Counted from the first letter of the stretch, positions 9,579-19,085 are shown. The stretch is 64,000 bases of DNA from Oceanobacter sp045430275 (GCA_045430275.1 JAILXU010000013.1:1-64000); one strand, 5' to 3'. The notes: a model not told the origin generated them from the letters alone. Made by a program: numbers and translations.

Positions 9579-11366
9579 ATGACACGGTTTATTTTTTCCC
9601 GCACCCGATTGGCAACCGCGATTCTGATGGGCAGCACCAGCCTGATGCTGGCTGCCTGTTCCAGCACCACCAGTGATGGTGAGGCCGATGAGCAAGCTGC
9701 TGTCGCTCATGAACAACGCGAGCGGGCGGCCGAGGAGGCAAAGCGCAAGTCTGAGCCGCCCATGCTGGCCAAGAACATGATGGCACAGGAAAGAATGGTC
9801 ATGGACGCAGCAGCTCCGATGCCCAAAGCCAAAATGAAACCCCAAATAGCCGTTGGCGCGGCGCAGCTCTCGGCAGGCCATGCCGCCATACACCCACCGA
9901 TGCCCTCCCCTCATCCAGTGCTGCCGCCCAATGGCGAGCCTGAGAATAACGAAGTCTACGACCGCATCGTGGAAAACAGCTTCAAAACCGTGCTGACCGA
10001 CCCGCTGTCCACCTTCTCGATTGATGTCGATACCGCCTCCTACACCAACGTGCGCCGGATGCTGAACGACGGTCAGTTGCCACCTGCCGACGCGGTGCGC
10101 ATCGAGGAGATGATCAACTACTTTACCTACGACTACCCAAGGCCCACGGGCGAGCATCCGTTCTCGGTCTACAGCGAAATCGCGCCAGCACCGTGGAATG
10201 CCGATCACCAACTGGTGCACATTGGCTTGTCGGGTAAGGCGATTCCGACCGCAGATCTGCCTTCCAGCAATCTGGTGTTCCTGCTGGATGTGTCTGGCTC
10301 GATGAATTACGGCAACAAGCTGCCATTGCTGAAGCGTGCTTTCCGCTTGCTGGTGGAGCAACTGGATGAGAAAGACCGGGTGTCTATCGTTGTCTATGCC
10401 GGAGCAGCGGGCGTGGTACTGGAGCCAACGCCGGGTAATGAAAACACCAGCATTATCCGGGCGCTCGACAAGCTCAGTGCTGGTGGCTCCACCGCAGGCG
10501 GACAGGGCATCGAACTGGCCTATCAAATGGCCGAGAAGCACTTTATCAAGGGCGGCAACAACCGCGTGATTCTGGCCACCGACGGCGACTTTAACGTTGG
10601 CCCCTCTTCCGACGCCGAGCTGACCCGCATCATCGAACAGAAGCGGGAGAAAGGCGTGTTCCTGACTGTGCTCGGCTTTGGCAGCGGCAACTACCGCGAT
10701 AACAAGATGGAAAAGCTGGCCAACCAGGGCAACGGTAATTTTGCCTACATCGACAACATCCGCGAAGCCCGCAAGGTGCTGGTAGAAGAAATGGCCGGAA
10801 CCCTGCTGACCATCGCCAAGGACGTCAAACTGCAACTGGAATTCAACCCGGCCAAGGTCAAAAGCTACCGCCTGATTGGCTACGAGAACCGGATGCTGGC
10901 CAATGAAGACTTCACCGACGACAAGAAAGACGCCGGAGAACTCGGCGCGGGCCTGCGCGTGACCGCTCTGTACGAGATCGTTCCCGCCGACGGCAGCCAG
11001 AACGAACAGCCACTCAAGTACCAGACTTCCGAGCTGACCGACAAGGCCAACAGCAACGACACCCTGACCGTCAAACTGCGCTACAAACAGCCAGATTCCG
11101 ACACCAGTCAGCCGTTCCAGTACGTGGTTGATCAGCCCTGGAAAACCCTCGACGCCAGCTCGGACGACTTCCGCTTTGCTGCCTCGGTGGCGGAATTCGG
11201 GTTGCTGCTGCGGGATTCACAGTACAAGGGCAACGCCAGCTTTGATCAGGTGCTGACGCTGGGCAAACAGGCCAAAGGTAAGGACGATGAAGGCTACCGC
11301 GCTGAATTCCTGCATCTGGTGGAGAGTGCTCAACTGCTGGGCAGCAGCGAGCCAGTGGACAAATAA
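9579..11366 (+). CDS. VWA-domain lipoprotein (YfbK-like)
   Basis: 595 aa. A lipobox LAAC puts the lipidated cysteine at residue 27, so the protein is anchored in the envelope. An Ala/Met/Pro-rich linker is followed by the N-terminal von Willebrand-like lipoprotein domain (YDRIVENSFKTV...STFSIDVDTASY). Then comes a VWA domain with an intact MIDAS motif DVSGSMN at about 237-243, and a DUF3520-like C-terminal region. The order and length match the YfbK family. Its molecular role is unsettled; MIDAS domains bind partners through a metal ion. It looks monocistronic. A weak hairpin lies at 11387-11403 but has no U-tract. Confidence 0.88.
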   Translation: MTRFIFSRTRLATAILMGSTSLMLAACSSTTSDGEADEQAAVAHEQRERAAEEAKRKSEPPMLAKNMMAQERMVMDAAAPMPKAKMKPQIAVGAAQLSAGHAAIHPPMPSPHPVLPPNGEPENNEVYDRIVENSFKTVLTDPLSTFSIDVDTASYTNVRRMLNDGQLPPADAVRIEEMINYFTYDYPRPTGEHPFSVYSEIAPAPWNADHQLVHIGLSGKAIPTADLPSSNLVFLLDVSGSMNYGNKLPLLKRAFRLLVEQLDEKDRVSIVVYAGAAGVVLEPTPGNENTSIIRALDKLSAGGSTAGGQGIELAYQMAEKHFIKGGNNRVILATDGDFNVGPSSDAELTRIIEQKREKGVFLTVLGFGSGNYRDNKMEKLANQGNGNFAYIDNIREARKVLVEEMAGTLLTIAKDVKLQLEFNPAKVKSYRLIGYENRMLANEDFTDDKKDAGELGAGLRVTALYEIVPADGSQNEQPLKYQTSELTDKANSNDTLTVKLRYKQPDSDTSQPFQYVVDQPWKTLDASSDDFRFAASVAEFGLLLRDSQYKGNASFDQVLTLGKQAKGKDDEGYRAEFLHLVESAQLLGSSEPVDK

Positions 11367-11551
11367 TGGTTTGAGCGGATTTTTGGCCCTGCTGGAAGCA
11401 GGGTCAAGCGCCGTTAATGGTGTTGCACAAAGGGCTTTTACCAATCCTTTCAACAGAACTGAAACATTGGGATATCCATAATTTTTTGTCGGGAATGGTT
11501 GCCTGCTTTTCTAACCCTTGATAGCGTAACCCCTGAATTCAGGGACGGTAG

Positions 11552-11686
11552 GCGAACACAGTCGAGGATATAGATAATTTATCTGAAATCGACATACCTA
11601 TTGACAAGGAAGGCGGGGAGGAAATTTTGGAACATATAAAACCAAGTGTGCCAACGTTTGATCAGTGTGGCTTGTATGACATCTGA
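11552..11686 (+). pseudogene. Possible 3' fragment of a gene
   Basis: Open frame of about 44 codons without an ATG, running from an in-frame TAG to TGA 11684-11686. It encodes an acidic, protein-like stretch (DIDNLSEIDIPIDKEGGEEI...). Its stop overlaps the ATG of the next small ORF. It may be the tail of a gene whose 5' part was deleted. Coding potential is modest. Confidence 0.3.
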
Positions 11687-11900
11687 AATCCTTCTAAATT
11701 TACTTATTTTATCCGGTTTTATCGTATCCTTTTTTTATTGGAGGAAAATTTCTCGGAATGAGAATTCAGAACATGATGACATGGAAAAAAATGGTCATAA
11801 GAAAGATGCACTGATTTTGAAGATCTTTGCCTACCTTATAATGTTGCTAATATTGATTGACTTCTTTATTAGGCAAGAGCTGTATCTGTTATGGAAATAA
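11676..11900 (+). CDS. Small two-TM membrane protein
   Basis: 74 aa from ATG 11676 (a GTG 30 nt upstream is also in frame). There are two hydrophobic stretches, about residues 5-22 (ILLNLLILSGFIVSFFYW) and 48-66 (LKIFAYLIMLLILIDFFI), with a charged loop between. It is AT-rich and lacks a clear ribosome-binding site, but it overlaps the end of the preceding open frame, which would allow coupled translation. The family was not recognised. It may be an immunity-like or remnant membrane protein; the context gives no function. Confidence 0.4.
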   Translation: MTSEILLNLLILSGFIVSFFYWRKISRNENSEHDDMEKNGHKKDALILKIFAYLIMLLILIDFFIRQELYLLWK

Positions 11901-11991
11901 GCACTCTTTGAACTGTGTAATACTTCAATAGTCTCGCCGCTGACGGATAGCCAACGCTGGAAATTCCGATACACGCTGCGTAGCAGCCGGT

Positions 11992-12225
11992 ATGGGCAAG
12001 TGGGAGTTGCCCTGCCAAGAACCTGCTGAACTGGTCGGTAAAAAGCAGGCGCTCTCCTTTGCACCTGCAACGGATGCCAATGTAGAAACCATTGCCAACT
12101 ATCTGCCGCAGCAGGATGAAAACGGCAATATCGATGCGGTGGATATTCCCGAACTGCTGTCTAAAATGGGGTACTGGCAACCGGGCGCGGCTGGAAAACC
12201 ACCACTAACCGTCCGATTTTGTTGA
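11992..12225 (+). pseudogene. Probable gene remnant
   Basis: 77-codon frame with a protein-like stretch (LVGKKQALSFAPATDANVET...). It starts without a ribosome-binding site. The neighbouring frame upstream (11930-12010) also reads like protein, which suggests a frameshifted or truncated gene. The region 11901-12337 holds nothing else except the terminator at 12242. Parent family not identified. Confidence 0.3.
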
Positions 12226-12241
12226 CCAGAACACACCCAAT

Positions 12242-12277
12242 AAAAAACCCCGCTCAGTTTCCTGAGCGGGGTTTTTT
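12242..12277. terminator. Strong bidirectional Rho-independent terminator
   Basis: CCCCGCTCAG-TTTC-CTGAGCGGGG flanked by AAAAAA and TTTTTT. It closes fumarase (minus strand) and anything transcribed from the left. Confidence 0.93.
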
Positions 12278-12337
12278 ATTGCAGTCTGAATCCTGAACGA
12301 TCAGCGACAGCTCAAGCCGTCGCTGCATCGCTAGGGA

Positions 12338-13852
12338 TCAGGCTTCTACTTCTTTGGCAGCGATACGCGCTGACCACTCTTGCGGGCCAGTGGTGTGTAC
12401 CGATTCACCCTTGGTATCAACCGCAACGGTCACAGGCATATCGACCACGTCGAACTCGTAGATCGCTTCCATACCCAGGTCGTCGAAGCCAACCACTTTG
12501 GATGCCTTGATTGCCTGAGACACCAGGTACGCAGCGCCACCCACAGCCATCAGGTAAACCGCTTCGTTGTCCTTGATCGCTTCAATAGCGATTGGGCCAC
12601 GCTCGGATTTACCGATCATGCCCAGCAGACCGGTTTCTTCGATCACCGTGCGGGTGAACTTGTCCATACGGGTTGCAGTGGTTGGGCCAGCAGGGCCAAC
12701 GACTTCGTCACGTACCGGATCAACCGGGCCAACGTAGTAGATAAAGCGACCTTTCAGGTCGACTGGCAGCTCTTCGCCCTTGGACAGCATGTCAACGATG
12801 CGCTTGTGTGCCGCATCACGGCCCGTCAGCATCTTGCCAGACAGCAGAACGGTTTCGCCGGTTTTCCAGTCTTTCACGTCTTCTGGTGTCACTGTGTTCA
12901 GGTCAACACGGCGCACGCTGTCGCCCACTTCCCAGCTGATTTCTGGCCAATCTTCCAGCTTCGGTACTTCCAGTTCCGCAGGGCCAGAGCCGTCCAGAAC
13001 GAAGTGTGTGTGACGCGTGGCGGCACAGTTAGGAATGATGGCAATTGGCTTGTTGGCTGCGTGGGTTGGGAAGTCAGCCACTTTCACGTCCAGAACCGTG
13101 GTCAGACCACCCAGACCCTGAGCGCCAATACCCAGCTTGTTGACCTTCTCGAACAGCTCCAGACGCAGTTCTTCAGCACGGTTGCTGGCACCACGAGCTT
13201 GCAGTTCCTGAATGTCGATAGGCTCCAGCAGGGATTCCTTGGCGATCTGCATGGCTTTTTCCGCCGTGCCACCGATACCAATACCCAGCATGCCTGGCGG
13301 ACACCAGCCTGCACCCATGGTTGGGATTTGCTTCAGAACCCACTCAACCACGTCGTCAGACGGGTTCAGCATGGCAAACTTGGACTTGGCTTCTGAGCCA
13401 CCGCCCTTGGCCGCAACGTGAACGTCAACGGTATTTCCTGGAACCAGCTTCATGTGAATGACAGCAGGCGTGTTGTCTTTGGTGTTGGCACGCTTGCCAT
13501 CCGGGTCGGCCAGAACCGACGCACGCAGTACGTTATCCGGGTGCAGGTAAGCACGACGAACACCTTCGTTGGCCATGTCTTCAACCGACATGTCGCCTTC
13601 AAACTTGACGTCCATACCGATGGTCAGGAATACGGTCACGATGCCGGTGTCCTGACAGATTGGGCGCTTGCCCATGGCACACATGCGAGAGTTGATCAGA
13701 ATCTGCGCCATTGCGTCTTTGGCGGCCTTGGACTCTTCACGCTCGTAGGCTTCGTGTACCGCATCAATGAAGTCTTTCGGGTGGTAGTACGAAATATACT
13801 GCAACGCATCGGCAACGCTTTGGATCAGGTCGTCTTGCTTGATCACGGTCAT
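12338..13852 (-). CDS. fumA: Fumarate hydratase, class I (4Fe-4S)
   Basis: 504 aa, the normal length of the single-chain, two-domain class I fumarase, which interconverts fumarate and malate in the TCA cycle. Cluster-binding cysteines are expected in GKRPICQDTGIV, GAGWCPPGML and PNCAATRHTHF, all present. The C-terminal beta domain follows (TTVLLSGKMLTGRDAAHKR, GPAGPTTATRMDKF). The gene is oxygen-sensitive by family. A strong terminator follows; it is monocistronic. Class and function are firm; the fumA symbol follows pseudomonad usage. Confidence 0.95.
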   Translation of the reverse strand: MTVIKQDDLIQSVADALQYISYYHPKDFIDAVHEAYEREESKAAKDAMAQILINSRMCAMGKRPICQDTGIVTVFLTIGMDVKFEGDMSVEDMANEGVRRAYLHPDNVLRASVLADPDGKRANTKDNTPAVIHMKLVPGNTVDVHVAAKGGGSEAKSKFAMLNPSDDVVEWVLKQIPTMGAGWCPPGMLGIGIGGTAEKAMQIAKESLLEPIDIQELQARGASNRAEELRLELFEKVNKLGIGAQGLGGLTTVLDVKVADFPTHAANKPIAIIPNCAATRHTHFVLDGSGPAELEVPKLEDWPEISWEVGDSVRRVDLNTVTPEDVKDWKTGETVLLSGKMLTGRDAAHKRIVDMLSKGEELPVDLKGRFIYYVGPVDPVRDEVVGPAGPTTATRMDKFTRTVIEETGLLGMIGKSERGPIAIEAIKDNEAVYLMAVGGAAYLVSQAIKASKVVGFDDLGMEAIYEFDVVDMPVTVAVDTKGESVHTTGPQEWSARIAAKEVEA

Positions 13853-14136
13853 TGTGAGTTCTCTCTCTGCTTGTAGCTCGGTCGGTGGCTCGGTTCGGCT
13901 TCAGTTTAAAGCGCCTGTCCTTGTCGTTCAAAGACATGAAACCCAGTCAGTTGGAGGCGCCTGCTCATCATCACGGAATGAACAGACCCGGACGGCTGGG
14001 CATTGTACCCGAAGCCGCCAGAAGCGGGAACGCAGCCGGGTGGCTGCTTTAGTGGAAGGTTGAAGTAACGAACACTTCCTATCTTTTTCACACTGACAAA
14101 TATCCATGCCAGCAGTAGGAAAAAATCATTTATAGA

Positions 14137-15486
14137 TTATTTCTTCACCGAACACGATCTATTTAACTTTTTATCGGCATCAAAATCTTCCAGAACTGGC
14201 TTATATTTTGAAACAACCAACCAAACACCCAAAGCCAAAACTGGAGAATAAAAAACCAAATATTCATAATAACGAATATCAACATAATCATCTGTCATTG
14301 AAAACGGCCTTAAAACGACATAAAACATCAAAAAAAACAACAACAGAATATCAATCAAAACTTGCCAAACACCACTAACAAAAACATCATCTTCAACTTC
14401 AATTAAAGCCCAACCACCAACAACAGCACAAAACATAGGCATAATCCATATACGCTCAGTATCAAACGCGACAAAATGCAATAACAATGGAGCGAAAATA
14501 GACAGTATAAAAAACACATTCAATGAGATTTTATGACAAGTTCCATTGATAAAGCACCCACCCCACGAAAGCCAAATAAACAAGAATGAAAATATCACCA
14601 CCCAATACTCAAGATCCAAGATACGATCAAAACCTTTCAAAAATTCATCCGAAACATATTCAGAAATTGATGTAAACACCAGCTCCGTCACAGTATCAGC
14701 AATAGAATTAAAGCGTTCTTCCTTAATAAAACCTTTCTCATGAATATAATCATTATGGTCTCGCTCTTTCAAATCAGAAACAATCTCAGAGTGCATATAG
14801 CTTCGCAAATTTTCTTCGTATTCATATTCCCCTTGAGCTACTAATAAAATAAAAGCCATTACTATAGGAAAAATCATAAAAACCTTACATGAAGCGTCAT
14901 ACTCCCATAAAAAAAGAGGGTTATTTCCTTTTTTAGAATGAATAAAAAACATCAAAAACACTGAAACAGGGTATACAATAACCAATGCAGCCTCATGAAC
15001 AAAGACGGCCAGACAATTAATAACACAAGCCCACCAGAACTTTCCGCGAATAATAAAAATCACGGACAACACCAAGAAAAAATATAAAAAATAATCCAGG
15101 TAAGCCAATATGTTTGACATCATGGTAAAAAAAGGAGAAACCATAAAAACCAAGCTCATCAATATCACTGTTTCATTCTTGCCAAATCTTATCCAAACCC
15201 GCCAAAAAATACAACAAACGATTAAAACGAGAATAACAAAAAAAGCAACACCAAGAAACCAAATAATCTCATAACTAGATAGCCCTGCAACACCTGACTC
15301 AAGCAAAGGCCTGAAGATAGTCCCAACAAACCCTCTTTTGTAAACCCCCCAGTCATAAACAATATTCCAATTTGCAAGTGCCCACTCATTTATTTCCCCA
15401 CTTCCCTTAAAAAATGTGATCAGTGCTGCCCAAAAAAAAACAGCAGGCAATAGAGAGCGAACAAAAGAAATTTTAAAATGATTCAT
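14137..15486 (-). CDS. Multi-pass membrane protein, AT-rich
   Basis: 449 aa with about ten hydrophobic segments and short charged loops; no soluble domain. The N-terminal part contains NWNIVYDWGVYKRGFVGTI and the middle has acidic residues between helices (DLKERDHNDYIHEKGF). GC is far below the fumarase and sod genes on either side, a sign of transfer. An AAGGAT ribosome-binding site precedes ATG 15486. Topology resembles polysaccharide polymerase or glycosyltransferase-C type proteins, but I see no diagnostic motif and no polysaccharide genes nearby. Confidence 0.75.
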   Translation of the reverse strand: MNHFKISFVRSLLPAVFFWAALITFFKGSGEINEWALANWNIVYDWGVYKRGFVGTIFRPLLESGVAGLSSYEIIWFLGVAFFVILVLIVCCIFWRVWIRFGKNETVILMSLVFMVSPFFTMMSNILAYLDYFLYFFLVLSVIFIIRGKFWWACVINCLAVFVHEAALVIVYPVSVFLMFFIHSKKGNNPLFLWEYDASCKVFMIFPIVMAFILLVAQGEYEYEENLRSYMHSEIVSDLKERDHNDYIHEKGFIKEERFNSIADTVTELVFTSISEYVSDEFLKGFDRILDLEYWVVIFSFLFIWLSWGGCFINGTCHKISLNVFFILSIFAPLLLHFVAFDTERIWIMPMFCAVVGGWALIEVEDDVFVSGVWQVLIDILLLFFLMFYVVLRPFSMTDDYVDIRYYEYLVFYSPVLALGVWLVVSKYKPVLEDFDADKKLNRSCSVKK

Positions 15487-15567
15487 ATATCCTTTATCTC
15501 ATTTGATTTTTTAAATTAATAACAAAAAAGGTTTAATTCCCTTATACCTGTCAAAGCATTTCATTAT

Positions 15568-16320
15568 TTACTTCGGCGCTGGATGCAACAACCCGATACG
15601 GTGATCCAGTTGCTGAATGCTGGTTTTCAGGCTGCTGAACTGCTTGTCGGCCTTTTTCAACGCCGCTATTTGTTGCTGCGCGATCTGGATCGATTCGTTC
15701 AGTTGCGCCAGTCGCAATTCGGCTTCCGGTGGCAGGCTCTGGGCATCTGCCTCGGCCTTGCCCAGACGCTCAGACAAGGTGCTGGTATTCAACTGCTGCT
15801 GGGAAAGCTGGCTTTCCAGTGCCTTCAAAGCCGTTGCTTGTGATGCAATCAGCTTCTTCTGCTGCGTCAGCACCTTGCCATTGGCCGCAATATTTTGCTT
15901 GTTGCGTTTGTTGGCAATGGCCCAGAGTTTGCGAATTTCGGAGTCGTGTTCTTTCAGCATCACTTTCAAGGCCTGCAAGGAAACCGTCGCGCTTTCATCC
16001 GTCACTGACAGTTGCTGATTCAGCTTGTGAATCATCTCCCCTTGTTGCTCCAGCACTGCCGTTGAGTCATTCAGACGCTGATGAGCTGCTTGCAATTCCA
16101 CCCACAGATAACCGGCTCCACCAGCCGCGCTCAAGGCCACCAGCAAGGCAACCAGAGCCAACGCTCCACCGCCGCCACCGCCATCATTCGACTGACGCTT
16201 TGTCGGCTGGCTCGAACGTGCGGCCCCCTGACGACGAGAGTGACGCTGGCGGTTGCGGGATTCGATGTCGTCGACGGAGGGCACCATATCGGGAACCACG
16301 GGTTCGTTTCGGTTGGACAT
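15568..16320 (-). CDS. Single-TM coiled-coil protein
   Basis: 250 aa. The N-terminal 50 residues are polar and basic with a poly-Gly run (GGGGGG). One membrane helix follows (ALALVALLVALSAAGGAGYLW, about 52-73). The remaining 175 residues are heptad-rich and alpha-helical (for example HQRLNDSTAVLEQQGEMIHKL). It is probably an inner-membrane protein with a periplasmic coiled coil. No enzymatic motif. The intergenic region 16321-16619 to sodB must hold divergent promoters for both genes; no repeat or operator stood out there. Confidence 0.75.
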   Translation of the reverse strand: MSNRNEPVVPDMVPSVDDIESRNRQRHSRRQGAARSSQPTKRQSNDGGGGGGALALVALLVALSAAGGAGYLWVELQAAHQRLNDSTAVLEQQGEMIHKLNQQLSVTDESATVSLQALKVMLKEHDSEIRKLWAIANKRNKQNIAANGKVLTQQKKLIASQATALKALESQLSQQQLNTSTLSERLGKAEADAQSLPPEAELRLAQLNESIQIAQQQIAALKKADKQFSSLKTSIQQLDHRIGLLHPAPK

Positions 16321-16619
16321 GAAAATACCTGATACACATAAATGACAATAGCGCCGCAGTATACAAACAAACCGCTGCTGTCAGGCAAACACGGATCAAA
16401 ATCCGACCGTAATGATCAAGTAATAGCGAAGACTTAATTTTTGATAGTGAAACCCTATTGAGCTGCGTATACCGCTTTTGGGCAGCGGTGGTAGAATGCC
16501 GAAGCATTCAGGGCACTGCCGGACTTGAAATCGACTCGCAGTGCCCTCAGATCAGCTCAAGATCGTATTCTAAAAAACGCGACACTAGCAACCTACTCAG
16601 CCTGACATGGAGACATCAC

Positions 16620-17204
16620 ATGGCCTTTGAACTTCCTGCTCTGCCATACGAAAAAACTGCCCTGGAACCACACATCTCTGCCGAGACTCTGGACTTCCAC
16701 CACGGCAAACACCACAACACCTACGTCACCAAGCTGAACGGCCTGGTTGAAGGTACGGAACTGGAAGGCAAAACTCTGGAAGAAATCATCAAGACTTCTT
16801 CTGGCGGTGTGTTCAACAACGCAGCCCAGATCTGGAACCACACGTTCTACTGGAACAGCCTGTCTCCAAACGGTGGCGGCGAGCCAACAGGCGCGGTTGC
16901 TGATGCAATCAATGCGGCTTTCGGTTCTTTCGAAGCGTTCCAGGCCAAGTTCAACGACATGGCTGTGAACAACTTCGGTTCTTCCTGGACCTGGCTGGTG
17001 AAAAAGGCTGACGGTTCTCTGGACATCGTGAACACGTCCAACGCGGCCACTCCGATCACTGAAGAAGGCCTGACGCCTCTGATGACCGTTGATCTGTGGG
17101 AACACGCTTACTACATCGATTACCGTAACGTGCGTCCAGAGTACCTGAAAGGCTTTTGGGCACTGGTTAACTGGGATTTCGCCAACGAAAACTTCGCGGC
17201 TTAA
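16620..17204 (+). CDS. sodB: Superoxide dismutase (Fe)
   Basis: 194 aa enzyme that dismutates superoxide to peroxide and oxygen in the cytoplasm. Metal ligands His27, His74, Asp158 and His162 are all present (HHGKHHNTY, WNHTFYW, DLWEHAYY). Length and the sequence NNAAQIWNHTFYWNSL point to the iron type. The frame is open upstream to 16458, but homology begins at ATG 16620 (MAFELPALPY), so that start is used. A strong terminator follows. Confidence 0.97.
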   Translation: MAFELPALPYEKTALEPHISAETLDFHHGKHHNTYVTKLNGLVEGTELEGKTLEEIIKTSSGGVFNNAAQIWNHTFYWNSLSPNGGGEPTGAVADAINAAFGSFEAFQAKFNDMAVNNFGSSWTWLVKKADGSLDIVNTSNAATPITEEGLTPLMTVDLWEHAYYIDYRNVRPEYLKGFWALVNWDFANENFAA

Positions 17205-17218
17205 TCACAATCGTGATA

Positions 17219-17250
17219 CAAAAACAGGGAGCTTCGGCTCCCTGTTTTTG
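17219..17250 (+). terminator. Rho-independent terminator of sodB
   Basis: CAAAAACAGGGAGC-TTCG-GCTCCCTGTTTTTG: 14-bp stem with a stable TTCG loop and a T-tract, 14 nt after the sodB stop. Confidence 0.93.
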
Positions 17251-17303
17251 TATTGGGCCTGTGAAAAGGCTTTTGTTATGCCGTCAACCATCAGGGATTT
17301 TCG

Positions 17304-17900
17304 ATGAAACTGCTACTTGCCTCGTCCTCGCCGTATCGCCGTCAATTGCTACAACAACTGCAATTGCCGTTTGAGTATCTTGCCCCCGACATCGACGAAT
17401 CGCCGCTGATCGATGAATCACCTCGTGCTTATGTAAAACGACTGGCACAAGCCAAAGCCACCGCACTGGTCGACAGCCACCCGCGCCACTGGATCATTGG
17501 CAGCGACCAGACCTGTGTCGTCAACGGTGAAATTGTCGGCAAACCCGGCAACCGGGAACGGGCCATTGCACAACTGCAAGCCTGCTCGGGCCAGTGTGTC
17601 GATTTTCATACCGGTCTGGCATTGTATCGCCCGGAAGATGGCCGCTGCTTCAGTCTGGTTGAGCCGTTTACCGTGCATTTCCGCTCTCTGTCCCATGAAG
17701 AAATCGAACATTATGTCGATCTGGAACAGCCTTTTGATTGCGCGGGCAGTTTCAAGGTGGAAGGACTGGGCATTCATTTGTTCGAGAATCTGGAAGGGCG
17801 GGATTACAACAGTCTGATTGGCCTGCCGCTGATCGCGCTGTGCAATCTGATGCGACAGGCAGGCTTGTCACCACTGCTGCAGGCACAAGCGAAAGCCTGA
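17304..17900 (+). CDS. yceF: Maf-family nucleotide pyrophosphatase, YceF type
   Basis: 198 aa. Maf proteins hydrolyse non-canonical nucleoside triphosphates; the YceF subgroup acts on 7-methyl-GTP. Visible signatures are the N-terminal LASSSPYRRQLL, the catalytic GSDQTC region and GKPGNRERAIAQL. The C-terminal FKVEGLGIHLFENLEGRDYNS and IGLPL complete the fold. Subgroup is inferred from overall resemblance. It is a standalone gene after the sodB terminator. Confidence 0.88.
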   Translation: MKLLLASSSPYRRQLLQQLQLPFEYLAPDIDESPLIDESPRAYVKRLAQAKATALVDSHPRHWIIGSDQTCVVNGEIVGKPGNRERAIAQLQACSGQCVDFHTGLALYRPEDGRCFSLVEPFTVHFRSLSHEEIEHYVDLEQPFDCAGSFKVEGLGIHLFENLEGRDYNSLIGLPLIALCNLMRQAGLSPLLQAQAKA

Positions 17901-17921
17901 CGCAGTGGTGATCAAGACGAT

Positions 17922-18971
17922 CTAGCGATTCACCAGTTGTTCACTGGCCGGAGATTCCGGCATCGCCTGATCAAAGAAGCCTTCGGTGTGAATATTGCCA
18001 GAATCGGCTCCCAGCTCAGTAACCGCCAGAATGCAGTCATCGACAAATTCCGGGCTGCCCGCAATGTAGATCGAATGTCTGGAAAGGTCTGGATACAAGC
18101 CCGGCAGAATGTCCGTCACCCGACCGTGCTGAAAACCGTCTTTGGTTTCGCGGGTCAGGGTTGGAATAAACTTGAAGCGACGATGCTTGGTGTTCCAGAA
18201 CGACAACAAGCCCTTGTCATAAATATCCTCTTCCGTGCGCGCCGAAAACAGCAGATGTACTGGCTGCTTGAAACCACGGCGCAAGGCCGCATCGGTTAAT
18301 GCCAGAATCGGGGCCAATCCTGTTCCCGCCGCCAGACAAAGTACCGGGCCATCGGTGCTCGGGTCACCAATAAAAGTGCCGTAAGGGCCTGACATATTAA
18401 CCATGGAACCGGTGGTCACTTCATCGTGTACCCAGTTACTGGTTTTGCCTTCCGGGACACGCGTAATCTGCAGCACAATCTCGCCGTCATTACGCGGCGC
18501 ATTGGCAATGGAATAGGAGCGCGGCGTCACGTTACGGCTGGTGTCCGTCAGGCTGACGTACTGACCGGGCCAGAAGCGCATTTGTTCACCCACCGGGCGT
18601 AGACGCACTTCAACAATGCGCGGCGTGCGCTCAATGCGATCCACAACGACACAACGGATGTTTTCACGCGGTGGAAACAGTTTTGGTTTGGCGTCGTCCG
18701 TTCCCCAGTCAATTTCCAGCGTGTCACCGAGCGGCTTGCACATACACATCAGGCCATAGCCTTCGGCGCGCTCTTCTTTGGACAAGGCCATGTCCATCAC
18801 CAGACCCTGATCAAACTCGCCGTCCAGCACCTTGACCTTACACTCACCACAGGCCCCGGCCCGGCAGTTGTTAGGCAATGCGTAACCGGCATTTTCCAGA
18901 GTTTCCAGTACGGTTTCGCCCGATCTGGCTTCGACTTCCTTGCCCGATGGGGATAAGCGGATCACTGTCAT
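17922..18971 (-). CDS. 2Fe-2S / FAD / NAD(P)H oxidoreductase, partner of a diiron oxygenase
   Basis: 349 aa electron-transfer flavoprotein. A plant-type ferredoxin domain comes first (Cys36, Cys41, Cys44 and a fourth Cys at 76 or 78). An FAD domain follows (RSYSIANAP) and then an NAD domain (LAAGTGLAPILALTD). This is the layout of DmpP, XylA and MmoC-type reductases that feed bacterial oxygenases. It is not the phenol hydroxylase reductase, which has its own gene at 24461. The gene directly upstream encodes a ferritin-like diiron protein, so the two probably form a two-component oxygenase. A hairpin separates them. Substrate unknown. Confidence 0.88.
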   Translation of the reverse strand: MTVIRLSPSGKEVEARSGETVLETLENAGYALPNNCRAGACGECKVKVLDGEFDQGLVMDMALSKEERAEGYGLMCMCKPLGDTLEIDWGTDDAKPKLFPPRENIRCVVVDRIERTPRIVEVRLRPVGEQMRFWPGQYVSLTDTSRNVTPRSYSIANAPRNDGEIVLQITRVPEGKTSNWVHDEVTTGSMVNMSGPYGTFIGDPSTDGPVLCLAAGTGLAPILALTDAALRRGFKQPVHLLFSARTEEDIYDKGLLSFWNTKHRRFKFIPTLTRETKDGFQHGRVTDILPGLYPDLSRHSIYIAGSPEFVDDCILAVTELGADSGNIHTEGFFDQAMPESPASEQLVNR

Positions 18972-19029
18972 CTTTTACCTCCAGGACTGGTTATGGATTT
19001 CCAGCCCCTGTTCGCTAATTCCAGATATG

Positions 19030-19064
19030 CCACAGCCGCCCCGACAATGCCGGGGCGGCTGTGG
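19030..19064. other. Intercistronic GC-rich hairpin
   Basis: CCACAGCCGCCCCG / CGGGGCGGCTGTGG stem with a short loop, between the diiron gene and its reductase. No U-tract follows on the minus strand. It is more likely an RNA-stability element or partial attenuator, setting different levels of the two proteins, than a full terminator. Confidence 0.7.
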
Positions 19065-19085
19065 TGTTGTATCAACCAGAAGGGA

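Noticed and set aside
9531..10835. 434-codon minus-strand frame opposite the VWA lipoprotein
   Set aside because: Antisense of a gene with clear lipobox and MIDAS motifs; Val/His/Gln-rich noise.
12380..13396. Long plus-strand open frame opposite fumarase (338 codons)
   Set aside because: Antisense shadow of a high-GC gene; His/Gln-rich translation with no family resemblance.
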